Assembly (NCBI RefSeq): GCF_019218745.1
Contig: NZ_JAHUXA010000002.1
Coordinates: 273,066 to 337,065, forward strand
Direction of reading: 5' to 3'
DNA: 64,000 nucleotides
Source: Enterobacter sp. ENT03
GTDB lineage: Bacteria > Pseudomonadota > Gammaproteobacteria > Enterobacterales > Enterobacteriaceae
Shown piece by piece: positions 29,167-39,408 of this stretch (its first letter is position 1; the number at the start of each line of letters is the position of its first letter). The notes under the pieces were generated by a model. That model saw nothing but the letters and a program-made list of their open reading frames with translations. It made no database searches and was not told the DNA's origin. A program made the position numbers and the translations under genes.

Positions 29167-32100
29167 TGGCTGACGTTGCCTCCCTTGCCGTCGGGCTGCA
29201 TCTCAACGCAGCCAATTTCAAATCTCAGCTGATGGGCGCATACGGTGACGCTGAGAACTCCTCAAAACGCTTCAACCGCAACGCCCAGGAAGATGCAAAA
29301 AAGACCGATGAGGCCTATTCCCGGATAGGAAAAACTGTCACGGGCGTTGCCGGCCGTCTGGCGGGGCTTGCTGGCGTCGGGCTGTCACTGGGTACCATCA
29401 TCACGACAACCCGTGATTACGGGCAGGCATTATCGGATCTGTCGGCCATCACTGGCGCAACGGGCGCCCAGTTAAAGACGCTCGATGAAGCCGCCCAGGA
29501 AATGGGTCGGAGCACTGAATACAGTGCGAGCCAGGCTGTTGAAGCACTGAAGCTGATGGCTTCGGCTAAACCTGAACTGCTTCAAACTGCAGACGGACTG
29601 ACTGAGGCAACAAAAAGCGCGCTTACGCTTGCCCAGGCAGCCGGGTCAACTTTGCCGGACGCAACCCGGACGCTGGCCCTTTCGTTAAACCAGTTCGGCG
29701 CAGGCGCTCAGGAGGCAGACCGTTATATCAACGTGCTGGCTGCCGGTGCCAAATTCGGTGCTTCTGAAATTGCTGATACTGCCGCCGCCATCAAAAATGG
29801 CGGTGTGGCCGCGGCGCAGGCCGGGGTAGGGTTTGAAACGCTGAACGCAGCGATTCAGGTTCTGGCTGAGCGTGAAATTAAAGGCGGTGAAGCAGGCACC
29901 GCGCTGAGAAACATCATTCTTGCTCTGGAAAAAGGCACTGACAAAACGCTGAAGCCGTCAGTTGTAGGGCTCAGTGGCGCACTGGAGAACTTGTCGAAGA
30001 AAAATCTTTCCACCGCGCAGGCCGTTAAACTCTTCGGGGTTGAGAACATCAACGCGGCATCCGTGCTGGTGGACAACCGTAGCAAACTTGACTCCCTGAC
30101 CCAGGCCCTTACTGGCACCCAGACGGCGCATGAGCAGGCTGCTATTCGGGTGAATAACCTGAATGGTGACATCATGGGGCTGACCAGTGCTTTTGAAGGG
30201 ATGATCATTAAGATTGGTCAAAGCAGTACCGGCCCTCTGCGTTCCGGTATCAAGTCAGTAACCGATGGCATTAACCTGCTTACCGATAATTTTAATGCCG
30301 TTGCAAGCGTGGCGCTTTATACGCTGATCCCCGTCCTTTCAACGAAGCTCACCGCGGGGCTGAGGGAAAGCGTAAGTGCCTGGCAGCAGAATCAGGCAGC
30401 CGTAAAAGCTACGGCTGCGGCCCAGGCTGATGGCGCGCGCAAAACGCTGGAAGCTACTGCCGCCACGCTCAAGCGAAATGACGCTGAGTTTGGTTACTAT
30501 CGTCAGCTGGAAAAAACCGCCAGGCAGCATGGTCTTAACGTTAACTACCAGGGGGAGTTTAACCGGCTTATCCGGGAGGAAACCGAGCAAACTAATCTGG
30601 CCACGCGTGCCCAAATGCAGCTGGCAGCGGCCAATCGTCAGGTATCACTGACAGCTCGTGCTGCCTCGGTTGCAGTTGGTCTGGCTCGTGGTGCTTTAGC
30701 TCTGGTTGGGGGGCCATTCGGCGCAGCAATGCTGGCGGGATCCGCGCTTCTGTATTTCCATCAGCAGGCGAAAGATGCCCGCCAGTCTGCAGTTAACCTC
30801 AAGGATGCGGTCGTTGAAACCACGGCTGCGCTGATGCAGCTTTCTGATAAGCAACTGGCTGTTAAACAGCTCGATCTTGGGGACCAACTTGAGAGCCAGC
30901 TGGGAGAACAGGAAAAGCTTCAGAACCAGCTGAAGTACATGAATAAACAGATTGATCAGTCGAACAAGCAGGGCTGGATCGGCGATGTCTTTGGTAACAA
31001 GAAGGACATGCAGGCTGCGCGTCAGCGAGCTGAAGCTGATTTGGAGTCGGTTAATCAGGGTATTCAAAAAACACGAGACAATCTGGAAAACGTCGGTAAA
31101 GCGCGATTTTTAGTTCATACAGGTATTGCCAACCAGGCCAACGCCTTAGCGAATGACATCAAGACCATTACAGCCGAGACAGCGAAAGCCGGGGAAGGTG
31201 TCACTACACCGTGGACCGGGAAAGATACTGAAAAAGCCAAAAAGGAAACGGTTAACCAGTACCTTCAGTTGCGCAGGGAAATCGAAGAAGCTCACGCTAC
31301 CAGCCTTGGCAGAATCGACCTGCAGGAAAGGGCCAGCCAGGAAAAACTGATCGCCGCCGCTCGCAAAAATGGGGCAAGTGAGCAGGATCTGCAGCGCACT
31401 CTGCTGATGAATGCCGAGAACTACGAGAAACAACGCGCTGAACTGGCCGAACAATATTCCCCTGCGCGCGCAGCTATCAATCAGGAAAAGGAGGCCAGTC
31501 AGGAACTCAAGTCGCTACTTGATGCCCGTCTGCTTACCGAGAAGGAGTATATGGCGGCGCGGGTTAAGCTGTCACAGGATACTTCCCGGCAGATTTTGCA
31601 GGCACAGGCTGATGCCCTTGCGGCGCCGCGTCTAGATCCTGGTGGGGATGTGGATCCATTGGCCCAGCAAAGGAATCAACTGGTACAGCAGCAAAGCCTT
31701 ATTGAAACCTACTATCGAAATGGGGCCGTCAGTAAGCAACAGTACGAAATGCTGATGCAGAAGAGCAGTAAAGATTCTGCAGATGCTCAGTATCAAACCG
31801 CGCTGGAATTATATCGCTCACAAAGTGACTTCAATAACCTGGCGATCGGCATGGTTGAAGCCACCCGGGAGCGAACCACGAATGTTCTGACTGGCCTGCT
31901 GACCCGTACCCAGACTTTTAAAGAAGGCATGATCAATCTGTTCTCCACGCTGACTCAGTCGATTATTCAAAACCTTGTCGATATGGCAGCGCAGGCGCTG
32001 GTTACTAATACCATTTTGAGTTCGATTATGGGTATTGGTTCGAGTGTGCTTGGCGGTGTCAGTGGAGGCGCGGCGGCCAGCTCTGGAACAGCGATTTCCG

Positions 32101-32507
32101 ACTATGGCAGCAACTTCCAGTTCAACGCTAAAGGCGGCGTTTATTCGTCCTCAGATTTAAGCGCATACAGCGGTCAGGTTGTCGATAACCCCACGTTCTT
32201 CGCCTTCGCGAAAGGGGCAGGGGTAATGGGCGAGGCAGGCCCGGAGGCGATCATGCCGCTAACCCGCGCAGCTGATGGCTCACTGGGTGTACGTGCAGTA
32301 TCTGGAGCCGGAACAGGAGGCGACGCGGCACCGAGGGTTTATATCACCATCGACGGCAATGGCAACACATCCACGCAGGCGCCTTCCGGACTGGAACAAT
32401 TCGGAGCTGACGTCGGACGATTCGTCGATCAGCGATATAAGCAAAACGTCATGCGTGATATTCGTCCCGGCGGAGATATCTGGAACTCGATGAAAGGAAC
32501 CCGATAA
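29166..32507 (+). CDS. tail tape measure protein
   Basis: A 1,113-residue tape measure protein, mostly helical, with a TP901-type core (about 60-380) and hydrophobic stretches near 510-540 (GALALVGGPFGAAMLAGSALLYF) that could form the membrane channel. Its length sets tail length, about 150-170 nm by the usual 0.15 nm per residue rule. I start at MADVASL, whose ATG overlaps the GT stop. The ATG ten codons upstream lies in the chaperone T domain. Confidence 0.93.
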   Translation: MADVASLAVGLHLNAANFKSQLMGAYGDAENSSKRFNRNAQEDAKKTDEAYSRIGKTVTGVAGRLAGLAGVGLSLGTIITTTRDYGQALSDLSAITGATGAQLKTLDEAAQEMGRSTEYSASQAVEALKLMASAKPELLQTADGLTEATKSALTLAQAAGSTLPDATRTLALSLNQFGAGAQEADRYINVLAAGAKFGASEIADTAAAIKNGGVAAAQAGVGFETLNAAIQVLAEREIKGGEAGTALRNIILALEKGTDKTLKPSVVGLSGALENLSKKNLSTAQAVKLFGVENINAASVLVDNRSKLDSLTQALTGTQTAHEQAAIRVNNLNGDIMGLTSAFEGMIIKIGQSSTGPLRSGIKSVTDGINLLTDNFNAVASVALYTLIPVLSTKLTAGLRESVSAWQQNQAAVKATAAAQADGARKTLEATAATLKRNDAEFGYYRQLEKTARQHGLNVNYQGEFNRLIREETEQTNLATRAQMQLAAANRQVSLTARAASVAVGLARGALALVGGPFGAAMLAGSALLYFHQQAKDARQSAVNLKDAVVETTAALMQLSDKQLAVKQLDLGDQLESQLGEQEKLQNQLKYMNKQIDQSNKQGWIGDVFGNKKDMQAARQRAEADLESVNQGIQKTRDNLENVGKARFLVHTGIANQANALANDIKTITAETAKAGEGVTTPWTGKDTEKAKKETVNQYLQLRREIEEAHATSLGRIDLQERASQEKLIAAARKNGASEQDLQRTLLMNAENYEKQRAELAEQYSPARAAINQEKEASQELKSLLDARLLTEKEYMAARVKLSQDTSRQILQAQADALAAPRLDPGGDVDPLAQQRNQLVQQQSLIETYYRNGAVSKQQYEMLMQKSSKDSADAQYQTALELYRSQSDFNNLAIGMVEATRERTTNVLTGLLTRTQTFKEGMINLFSTLTQSIIQNLVDMAAQALVTNTILSSIMGIGSSVLGGVSGGAAASSGTAISDYGSNFQFNAKGGVYSSSDLSAYSGQVVDNPTFFAFAKGAGVMGEAGPEAIMPLTRAADGSLGVRAVSGAGTGGDAAPRVYITIDGNGNTSTQAPSGLEQFGADVGRFVDQRYKQNVMRDIRPGGDIWNSMKGTR

Positions 32508-32509
32508 AT

Positions 32510-32848
32510 ATGGCCATCGAAACCTTTCCCTGGAGTCCCAGGGTTAGTCCGTCCCAAACAGTCTCGTTTAGAACCAGAAGTGCAAAGTTCGGTGACGGAT
32601 ATGAGCAGATCTCTGGTGATGGCATTAACCCTCGTAACCAGCAATGGGAGCTTAACTTTGTAGGCACAGAGGAATACATCCAGAAGATCAAGAATTTCCT
32701 GGACAGGCATGGAGGTACAAAAGCCTTTCTATGGAAACCACCGCTTGAATCGCTGGGGTTATATCGCTGCGCCGAGTATAAGCCCACTCCTATGGGGGGT
32801 GAGAACTACTCCCTTTCTGCAACGTTCCAACAGGCCTTCAAACCATGA
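32510..32848 (+). CDS. minor tail protein M-like
   Basis: A 112-residue protein matching lambda gpM family (FPWSPRVSPSQ..., GYEQISGDGINPRNQQWELNF). It is part of the tail tip complex. It overlaps the L gene by 4 bp. Confidence 0.9.
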   Translation: MAIETFPWSPRVSPSQTVSFRTRSAKFGDGYEQISGDGINPRNQQWELNFVGTEEYIQKIKNFLDRHGGTKAFLWKPPLESLGLYRCAEYKPTPMGGENYSLSATFQQAFKP

Positions 32849-33600
32849 GTCTTAACGCAGATTATCAGAAGCTTGAGCCCGGCGATGAAGTCAGGCTGTT
32901 CGAGGTGGATGGTACTGCCTTCGGTACGGGCGAGGTGTTGCGCTTTCACAGCTACCGCCTTGCTCACACTGAAGCGGAAATCGCCGCTGCTGGTGGGGAT
33001 GAAAATAAGCTACCGGCGAAATCTATCTGGTGGCAGGGTGAGGAATACAAAGCCTGGCCTTGTCAGATTGAGGATATCGAATCTTCTACCAGTGGCAGCA
33101 GCGCGCAACCGAAATTATCGGTGGCTAACCTCGACAGCTCCATCACGGCGCTTTGTCTTGCCTATGACGATATGCTGCAGGCGAAGGTGACGATCCATGA
33201 CACCCTGGGTAAATATCTCGATGCTAAAAACTTTACTGGGGGTAATGCCACAGCCGATCCGACGCAGGAGAAGCTGAAAGTTTTTTACATCGATGCAAAG
33301 AGCAGTGAAACCAACGAAGTGGTCGAGTTCACGCTCTCCAGCCCGATGGATCTGCAGGGGCTGATGATACCGACGCGCCAGCTCCATTCTCTTTGCACCT
33401 GGTGCATCCGGAATAAGTACCGCACCGGCGACGGTTGCGACTATGCAGGGACGCGCTATTTTGACAAAAACAACAATCCGGTAAGCGATCCATCACTGGA
33501 CGAATGCAACGGAACCCTGACGGCCTGCAAGCTCCGGTTCGGTGAAAATAACGAACTCTCTTTCGGTGGCTTCCCCGGCACGTCTTTAATCAGGAGCTGA
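32845..33600 (+). CDS. minor tail protein L-like
   Basis: A 251-residue lambda gpL-type tail tip protein. The C-terminal part has four spaced cysteines (SLCTWCIRNKY, DGCDYAG, CNGTLTACK) expected to bind an iron-sulfur cluster, as in lambda gpL. It is positioned between M and K as usual. Confidence 0.9.
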   Translation: MSLNADYQKLEPGDEVRLFEVDGTAFGTGEVLRFHSYRLAHTEAEIAAAGGDENKLPAKSIWWQGEEYKAWPCQIEDIESSTSGSSAQPKLSVANLDSSITALCLAYDDMLQAKVTIHDTLGKYLDAKNFTGGNATADPTQEKLKVFYIDAKSSETNEVVEFTLSSPMDLQGLMIPTRQLHSLCTWCIRNKYRTGDGCDYAGTRYFDKNNNPVSDPSLDECNGTLTACKLRFGENNELSFGGFPGTSLIRS

Positions 33601-33601
33601 T

Positions 33602-34312
33602 ATGCGTCAGAAAACCATTGATGCCATTATGGCGCATGCCGAAGCTGAGTATCCGCGCGAGTGCTGCGGTGTGGTAGCGCAGAAGAGCCGGGTAGAGCGC
33701 TATTTTCCGTGCCGGAATCTTGCTGCGGCGCCGGAGGACAATTTTGTCCTTTGCCCGGAGGATTACGCAACGGCAGAGGACTGGGGAACAGTTACCGCCA
33801 TCGTTCACAGTCATCCTGATGCAACCACACAGCCGAGCGAAACGGATAAAGCTCAGTGTGACCTTAACGGGCTTCCATGGCACATCGTCAGCTGGCCGGA
33901 AGGTGACCTGCGAACCATTATGCCTCGGGGAGAAATCCCCCTGATCGAGCGGCCTTTCGTTCTGGGCGTGTACGATTGCTGGGGGCTGGTGATGAGCTAT
34001 TTCCGGCAGACGCATGGGATCGAGCTGCACGATTACAGGGTGGATTACCCATGGTGGGAAAACGATTATCCTGACAACTTTTATCAGGACTGCTGGTATG
34101 AGTGCGGTTTTCGTGAATTCGAGGGGCCGTCGAAACCCGGCGACATGGTGATCATGCAGGTCCAGTCCGATAAGTGGAATCACGCGGGCATTCTGCTGGA
34201 AGGCAACATGCTGCTGCACCATCTGTATGGACACTTAAGCCAACGTGTCCCTTATGGAGGTTACTGGCTAGAACGCACGGTTAAATGCGTCAGACATAGA
34301 GAAATGATCTAA
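33602..34312 (+). CDS. tail tip peptidase K-like (JAB plus NlpC/P60)
   Basis: A 236-residue two-domain protein like lambda gpK. Residues 1-110 form a JAB/Mov34 metalloprotease (HSHP at 69-72, with downstream acidic residues). Residues 115-236 form an NlpC/P60 cysteine peptidase (Cys125 in VYDCWGLV, His193 in WNHAGI). The second domain probably hydrolyses peptidoglycan during entry. It begins one base after the L stop. Confidence 0.92.
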   Translation: MRQKTIDAIMAHAEAEYPRECCGVVAQKSRVERYFPCRNLAAAPEDNFVLCPEDYATAEDWGTVTAIVHSHPDATTQPSETDKAQCDLNGLPWHIVSWPEGDLRTIMPRGEIPLIERPFVLGVYDCWGLVMSYFRQTHGIELHDYRVDYPWWENDYPDNFYQDCWYECGFREFEGPSKPGDMVIMQVQSDKWNHAGILLEGNMLLHHLYGHLSQRVPYGGYWLERTVKCVRHREMI

Positions 34313-34355
34313 GATTTCACTATAATATGGAGCGGTTTAACATAGAGAGGCCCGT

Positions 34356-34964
34356 ATGAAGTTTATTATCAAAAATATATTATTTTTTGTTTTTATTGCT
34401 TTTGGGAAATGCTATGCAGACATAGCCGCTCCTCTAGGGCTGGTTTGGGGATTAAAATCAGATGTTATAGAAAAAGATTATTCTGCAACTTTGGTTGATG
34501 AATTTGATGGTAGAGGTAAAATATTCCTCATTGATAATCCTCCTATAAAAATAGAAGATTTCAATGAGGTATATGCGGCAGTTGATAGTAAGTATGGCTT
34601 ATATAAGGTTATTCTTTTTAAGAATATCAATAATGATGCTTTTGGTAATGCAGGCAAATCCTCTTTTGATAATTATGAAAAAGTGTTAACTGAAAAATAT
34701 GGCAAACCAAAAGACTTATTAAAAGTTATAGGTAAGTCGCTATATACTCAAAGTGATGAGTTCTACCAGTGTCTTAATTACCAAGGCTGTGGAGCTTATA
34801 GCGCATTTTACTCACCTATAAATGGAGGCGGGGTGTTAATGAAGCTTGATGGAAAATCCAGAGGGAATGGCGCTTTAAATATAACCTATGAATCTGCGGT
34901 CTATGAAAAAATTGCCAGTGAGCAGAAAGCCAAAGAAAATGGAAAAATAAAGCAAGGCCTCTAA
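34356..34964 (+). CDS. AT-rich exported protein inserted between K and I
   Basis: A 202-residue protein with a signal peptide (MKFIIKNILFFVFIAFGKCYA, cleavage likely after CYA). The mature part has two close cysteines (FYQCLNYQGCGAY). Its coding region is much more AT-rich than the tail genes and uses AGA/AAA/ATA codons freely. TATAAT lies at 34321-34326 upstream, and a perfect inverted repeat (AGGCCTC...GAGGCCG) flanks the stop. It interrupts the normal K-I gene pair and looks like a moron with its own promoter. Function unknown. Confidence 0.7.
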   Translation: MKFIIKNILFFVFIAFGKCYADIAAPLGLVWGLKSDVIEKDYSATLVDEFDGRGKIFLIDNPPIKIEDFNEVYAAVDSKYGLYKVILFKNINNDAFGNAGKSSFDNYEKVLTEKYGKPKDLLKVIGKSLYTQSDEFYQCLNYQGCGAYSAFYSPINGGGVLMKLDGKSRGNGALNITYESAVYEKIASEQKAKENGKIKQGL

Positions 34965-35000
34965 ATTAAGTTCATTAGATGAGGCCGTAGAGGAGGTGCA

Positions 35001-35591
35001 ATGGAAGAAGTAATGACCAGGATTGAATTAGGAGGAGTGCTGGGCAAAACGTACGGAAAAACTCATCACCGGTTAATCCGTACTACTTCTGAAGCTATTA
35101 ATGCTCTCACCAAGACCATTGATGGTTTTGAAAAATTCCTCAATACGAGCAAGGCTCGAGGGTTAACATACGCTGTATTCAAAGATAAAAAGAATATCAG
35201 TGTAGATGACTTCGGGTTTCCGGTAACAGGGGAAGTTATTCGTATTGTCCCTGTAGTGATAGGCAGTAAAAAAGCTGGTGTGCTACAAACAGTGTTAGGT
35301 GCTGTGTTGGTTGCTGTTGGTGCTGTCCTTAGTTTCACCCCATGGGCTGCAGCCTCGCCATTTTTGTTTAAATTTGGTGCAGCCATGATGCTGGGTGGTG
35401 TTGTCCAAATGCTTTCCCCTCAGCCGGCTGGACTGGCCAGCAAACAGGATGCAGATAACCAGGCGTCTTACGCGTTCGGTGGAGTAACAAACACCGCGGC
35501 TCAGGGATACCCGGTCCCGCTTCTTTACGGTAAGCGCCGTATCGGAGGGGCAATTATTTCTGCCGGGATTTACGTCGAAGATCAGCAATAA
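35001..35591 (+). CDS. tail assembly protein I-like
   Basis: A 196-residue lambda gpI-type protein. It has a ubiquitin-like N-terminal half, a hydrophobic hairpin (VLGAVLVAVGAVLSFTPWAAASPFLF) and the conserved C-terminal NTAAQGYPVPLLYGKRRIGG. It is needed for tail tip assembly but absent from mature lambda. AGGAGG precedes the ATG. A strong terminator-like hairpin follows. Confidence 0.9.
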   Translation: MEEVMTRIELGGVLGKTYGKTHHRLIRTTSEAINALTKTIDGFEKFLNTSKARGLTYAVFKDKKNISVDDFGFPVTGEVIRIVPVVIGSKKAGVLQTVLGAVLVAVGAVLSFTPWAAASPFLFKFGAAMMLGGVVQMLSPQPAGLASKQDADNQASYAFGGVTNTAAQGYPVPLLYGKRRIGGAIISAGIYVEDQQ

Positions 35592-35610
35592 AAATTAACC
35601 TTTCATTCAG

Positions 35611-35633
35611 GCCACCTTCCGGTGGCTTTTTTT
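35611..35633 (+). terminator. hairpin between I and J
   Basis: GCCACC-TTCC-GGTGGC stem followed by seven T. It probably tunes expression of J. Confidence 0.75.
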
Positions 35634-35644
35634 ATGGGCGAAAT

Positions 35645-38600
35645 ATGGTAAACGCAACCGCTATACGGGGCCGCAAAGGCGGTGGCTCTAAATCCCGCAC
35701 GCCTACAGAACAGCCTGACGATCTCCAGTCTGTTGCGAAGGCGAAAATATTAATCGCTCTCGGAGAGGGTGAGTTCTCAGGGCAGTTAACCGGCAAAGAC
35801 ATCTATCTTGATGGTACCGCGATCGAGAACGCTGACGGCTCCCAGAACTTCAGCGGCGTGACCTGGGAGTTTCGCCCCGGCACCCAGGCGCAGAAATACA
35901 TTCAGGGTATTCCCGGCACTGAGAACGAAATCAGCGTGGGTACCGAAGTATCAAGCGCCACAGCCTGGACCCGGACATTTACCAATACCCAGCTTTCTGC
36001 TGTTCGCCTGCGCCTGAAGTGGCCCTCGCTGTATAAGCAGGAAAACGACGGCGATTTGGTGGGCTACTCCATCAATTATGCAATTGACCTCCAGACGGAC
36101 GGCGGCACATGGCAGACGGTGCTTAATACCAGTGTGACCGGTAAAACGACTTCAGGTTACGAGCGCAGCCATCGTATCGATTTACCTCAGGCTGGCAGCA
36201 CCTGGACAATTCGTCTGCGCAAACTAACCGCTGACGCAAACAGTGCGAAGATCGGCGACACGATGACGCTGCAGAGCTTCACCGAGGTGATCGATGCCAA
36301 GCTGCGTTATCCGAACACCGCGCTGCTGTACATTGAATTCGACTCGAGCCAGTTTAACGGCTCCATTCCGCAGATCGCCTGCGAGCCGCGCGGCCGCGTT
36401 ATTCGCGTTCCTGACACCTACGACCCTGAAACCCGCAGTTACAGCGGCACATGGACCGGCTCTTTCAAATGGGCGTGGACGGATAACCCTGCCTGGATTT
36501 TTTACGATCTGGTGGTGACTGACCGTTTCGGGCTGGGTGATCGCCTGACCGCGGCGAATATCGATAAGTGGACACTTTACCAGGTAGCGCAATACTGCGA
36601 TCAGCCGGTACCGGACGGGAAAGGCGGCAGCGGCACCGAGCCACGCTATACCTGTAACGTTTATGTGCAGGACAGGAATGAAGCATATACGGTACTGCGT
36701 GACTTTGCGGCCATTTTCCGTGGAATGACCTACTGGGGCGGCGATCAGATTGTTGCACTGGCGGACATGCCGCGTGATGTGGATTACAGCTACACGCGCG
36801 CTAACGTGATTGATGGCCGGTTCACCTATTCAAGCAGCACGACCAAGACACGTTACACCACGGCGCTGGTATCCTGGTCCGATCCGGCTAACGCCTATGC
36901 AGATGCGATGGAACCGGTGTTTGAGCAGGCGCTGGTGGCGCGGTATGGCTTCAACCAGCTGGAGATGACCGCCATCGGCTGCACCCGCCAGTCGGAGGCG
37001 AACCGGAAAGGCCGCTGGGGTATCCTCACCAACAATAAGGATCGCATCGTTTCGTTCGATGTCGGCCTGGACGGGAACATTCCGCAACCCGGATACATCA
37101 TTGCCGTGGCTGACGAGATGCTCTCCGGTAAAGTCATGGGCGGGCGTATCAGCGCCGTAAATGGCAGGGTTATTACCCTTGACCGTAAAGCAGATGCCGC
37201 TGCCGGCGATCGCCTCATCCTGAACCTGCCTTCCGGCGCATCGCAGAGCCGCACCATTCAGGCGGTGAATGGTAAGGCTATCACGGTCACAACAGCTTAC
37301 AGCGAGACGCCACAGGCGGAGGCTGTCTGGGTGGTTGAATCTGACGAACTCTATGCTCAGCAGTATCGCGTTGTGAGCGTGAAGGACAATAACGATGGCA
37401 CGTTTTCTATTGCGGGGGCATGGCACGATCCGGATAAGTACGCCCGCATCGATACCGGGGCCATCATCGACCAGCGTCCGGTAAGTGTCATCCCGCCGGG
37501 TAACCAGGCACCGCCAGCCAATATTGTGATCAGCTCTTTCTCGGTGGTACAGCAGAATATCAGCGTGGAAACCATGCGTGTGAGCTGGGATCAGGCGCAG
37601 AACGCTATCGCCTATGAAGCGCAGTGGCGCCGCAACGACGGGAACTGGATCAACGTGCCGCGCAGTTCCACCACGTCCTTCGACGTACCGGGTATTTATG
37701 CCGGACGCTATCTGGTGCGCGTACGCGCCATTAATGCCGCTGAGATTTCCTCCGGCTGGGGCTATTCGGAAGAGAAAACGCTGACAGGTAAGGTGGGGAA
37801 TCCGCCGAAGCCAGTAGGCTTTATTGCATCCGAAAATGTAGTTTTTGGTATTGAGCTGAACTGGGGATTCCCGGAGAACACGGACGACACGCTGAAAACT
37901 GAAATTCAGTACAGCCTGACTGGTAGCGAAGACGACGCGATATTGCTGGCAGATGTTCCGTATCCTGCGCGCAAATATCAGCAGATGGGCCTGAAGGCAG
38001 GGCAGGTTTTCTGGTACCGCGCGCAGCTGGTGGACAGAACCGGTAACGAGTCGGGCTATACCGACTGGGTGCGCGGTCAGGCCAGTATTGATGTTTCTGA
38101 CATTACTGACGTGATCCTGGATGAGATCAAAGAGTCTGAAACGTTCAAGGATCTGATAGAAAGCGCCGTGGATAGTAATGAAAAAATTGCCGGGATGGCC
38201 GACGACATCAAACAGAACGCCGACGAACTGGAGCTGCAGGCGCTGGCCATTCAGGAGAACACTGACGGGCTGGCACAGGCAGCCGTCAAAATCGACGAAA
38301 TTTCCGTTTCGATGGACGGTATGACCGGCGGAGTTAAAAACTCATCAATTGCCGTGATCCAGAACAGCCTGGCGCAGGTGACGGCGCGTCGATCCCAGAC
38401 TGCCACCAATAATGGCAATGTCGCAAAAATTGACCGGATTGATACCACAATTGCCAGCACCAGTGAGTCGGTGGCGCGGGCGCTTGTCACCCTTGATTCT
38501 TCTGCTGCCGGTAATGTCGCCAATGCCACTGACCTGACCGAAACGCTGGCCAACTTCACCCAGGCATCTGCAACGAAGATTAATTCGTTGACGGTCACCG

Positions 38601-39097
38601 TCAACGGGCAGACAGCAGCGATTACGCAAAATGCTCAGGCTACGGCTGATCTGTCAGGTAATCTGAATGCGATGTACAGCATCAAGGTTGGCGTCGACTC
38701 CAACGGCGTCCAGTACGCTGCCGGGATGGGGATCGGGGTTCAGAACACCCCTTCAGGAATGCAGTCCCAGGTGGTCATCCTGTCTGACCGTTTCGCCGTT
38801 ATGAGCCAGGCTGGCGGGGTAGTGTCGCTGCCTTTTGTCATTCAGAACGGGCAGACCTTCATCAGGGATACCTTCATCCAGGACGGTACTATATCCAATG
38901 CCAAGATAGGTAACTACATTCAGTCTAGTAACTATGTGGCTGGTTCTGCTGGCTGGAGACTTGATAAGGGCGGCACCTGGGAGAATTACGGAACGGACGG
39001 CACTGGTGCTATGAAGCAGACAAACGTCACAATCAGCGTCAAGGATGAAAACGGTCGACTGCGCTGCCAGTTCGGTAAAATTACGGGGGTATTTTAA
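35645..39097 (+). CDS. J: host specificity/central tail tip protein J
   Basis: An 1,150-residue lambda gpJ-type tail tip protein. The conserved N-terminal tail domain includes ATAIRGRKGGG and LQSVAKAKILIALGEGEFSG. Fibronectin type III domains lie near 620-810 (VSWDQAQNAIAYEAQWRR, FWYRAQLVDRTGNESGYTDW). A coiled-coil segment near 830-990 precedes a C-terminal receptor-binding region ending LRCQFGKITGVF. It should determine the receptor used for adsorption. Its stop overlaps the next start (TAATG). Confidence 0.95.
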   Translation: MVNATAIRGRKGGGSKSRTPTEQPDDLQSVAKAKILIALGEGEFSGQLTGKDIYLDGTAIENADGSQNFSGVTWEFRPGTQAQKYIQGIPGTENEISVGTEVSSATAWTRTFTNTQLSAVRLRLKWPSLYKQENDGDLVGYSINYAIDLQTDGGTWQTVLNTSVTGKTTSGYERSHRIDLPQAGSTWTIRLRKLTADANSAKIGDTMTLQSFTEVIDAKLRYPNTALLYIEFDSSQFNGSIPQIACEPRGRVIRVPDTYDPETRSYSGTWTGSFKWAWTDNPAWIFYDLVVTDRFGLGDRLTAANIDKWTLYQVAQYCDQPVPDGKGGSGTEPRYTCNVYVQDRNEAYTVLRDFAAIFRGMTYWGGDQIVALADMPRDVDYSYTRANVIDGRFTYSSSTTKTRYTTALVSWSDPANAYADAMEPVFEQALVARYGFNQLEMTAIGCTRQSEANRKGRWGILTNNKDRIVSFDVGLDGNIPQPGYIIAVADEMLSGKVMGGRISAVNGRVITLDRKADAAAGDRLILNLPSGASQSRTIQAVNGKAITVTTAYSETPQAEAVWVVESDELYAQQYRVVSVKDNNDGTFSIAGAWHDPDKYARIDTGAIIDQRPVSVIPPGNQAPPANIVISSFSVVQQNISVETMRVSWDQAQNAIAYEAQWRRNDGNWINVPRSSTTSFDVPGIYAGRYLVRVRAINAAEISSGWGYSEEKTLTGKVGNPPKPVGFIASENVVFGIELNWGFPENTDDTLKTEIQYSLTGSEDDAILLADVPYPARKYQQMGLKAGQVFWYRAQLVDRTGNESGYTDWVRGQASIDVSDITDVILDEIKESETFKDLIESAVDSNEKIAGMADDIKQNADELELQALAIQENTDGLAQAAVKIDEISVSMDGMTGGVKNSSIAVIQNSLAQVTARRSQTATNNGNVAKIDRIDTTIASTSESVARALVTLDSSAAGNVANATDLTETLANFTQASATKINSLTVTVNGQTAAITQNAQATADLSGNLNAMYSIKVGVDSNGVQYAAGMGIGVQNTPSGMQSQVVILSDRFAVMSQAGGVVSLPFVIQNGQTFIRDTFIQDGTISNAKIGNYIQSSNYVAGSAGWRLDKGGTWENYGTDGTGAMKQTNVTISVKDENGRLRCQFGKITGVF

Positions 39098-39408
39098 TGG
39101 CGTGGGGGTTTCAGACGTGGGATGCCAGCGGGAAGCCCAATAACTACGGTCTGGTGCCGGTAACCGTAGTCGGCCGGTTGTCGGTCACCTTTGAGCAGGT
39201 CAGCGGATCGGCATCTTACACGGTTCCTGCTGGTTATGTACTGGACTATATTCAGGCCCCTGTCAGCTTCGGTTATACACAGGTCAGGCGTTCGATAACG
39301 ATTAATGGCGGTACGATTACTGTTGGTCAGGCCGCGCAATCGAGTTTCGGCGCGGGAACTGAGTCAGCTCAGGCCGCTATTATTGTTCTTTATCTGAGGA
39401 AAGTATAA
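39097..39408 (+). CDS. small tail-tip-associated protein
   Basis: A 103-residue beta-rich protein coupled to J (overlapping TAATG). Its N-terminus (MAWGFQTWDASGKPNNYGL) carries a tryptophan-glycine pattern seen again in the next protein. Proteins of this kind (DUF6453-like) often follow J in siphophages and may decorate the tail tip. Function not established. Confidence 0.65.
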   Translation: MAWGFQTWDASGKPNNYGLVPVTVVGRLSVTFEQVSGSASYTVPAGYVLDYIQAPVSFGYTQVRRSITINGGTITVGQAAQSSFGAGTESAQAAIIVLYLRKV

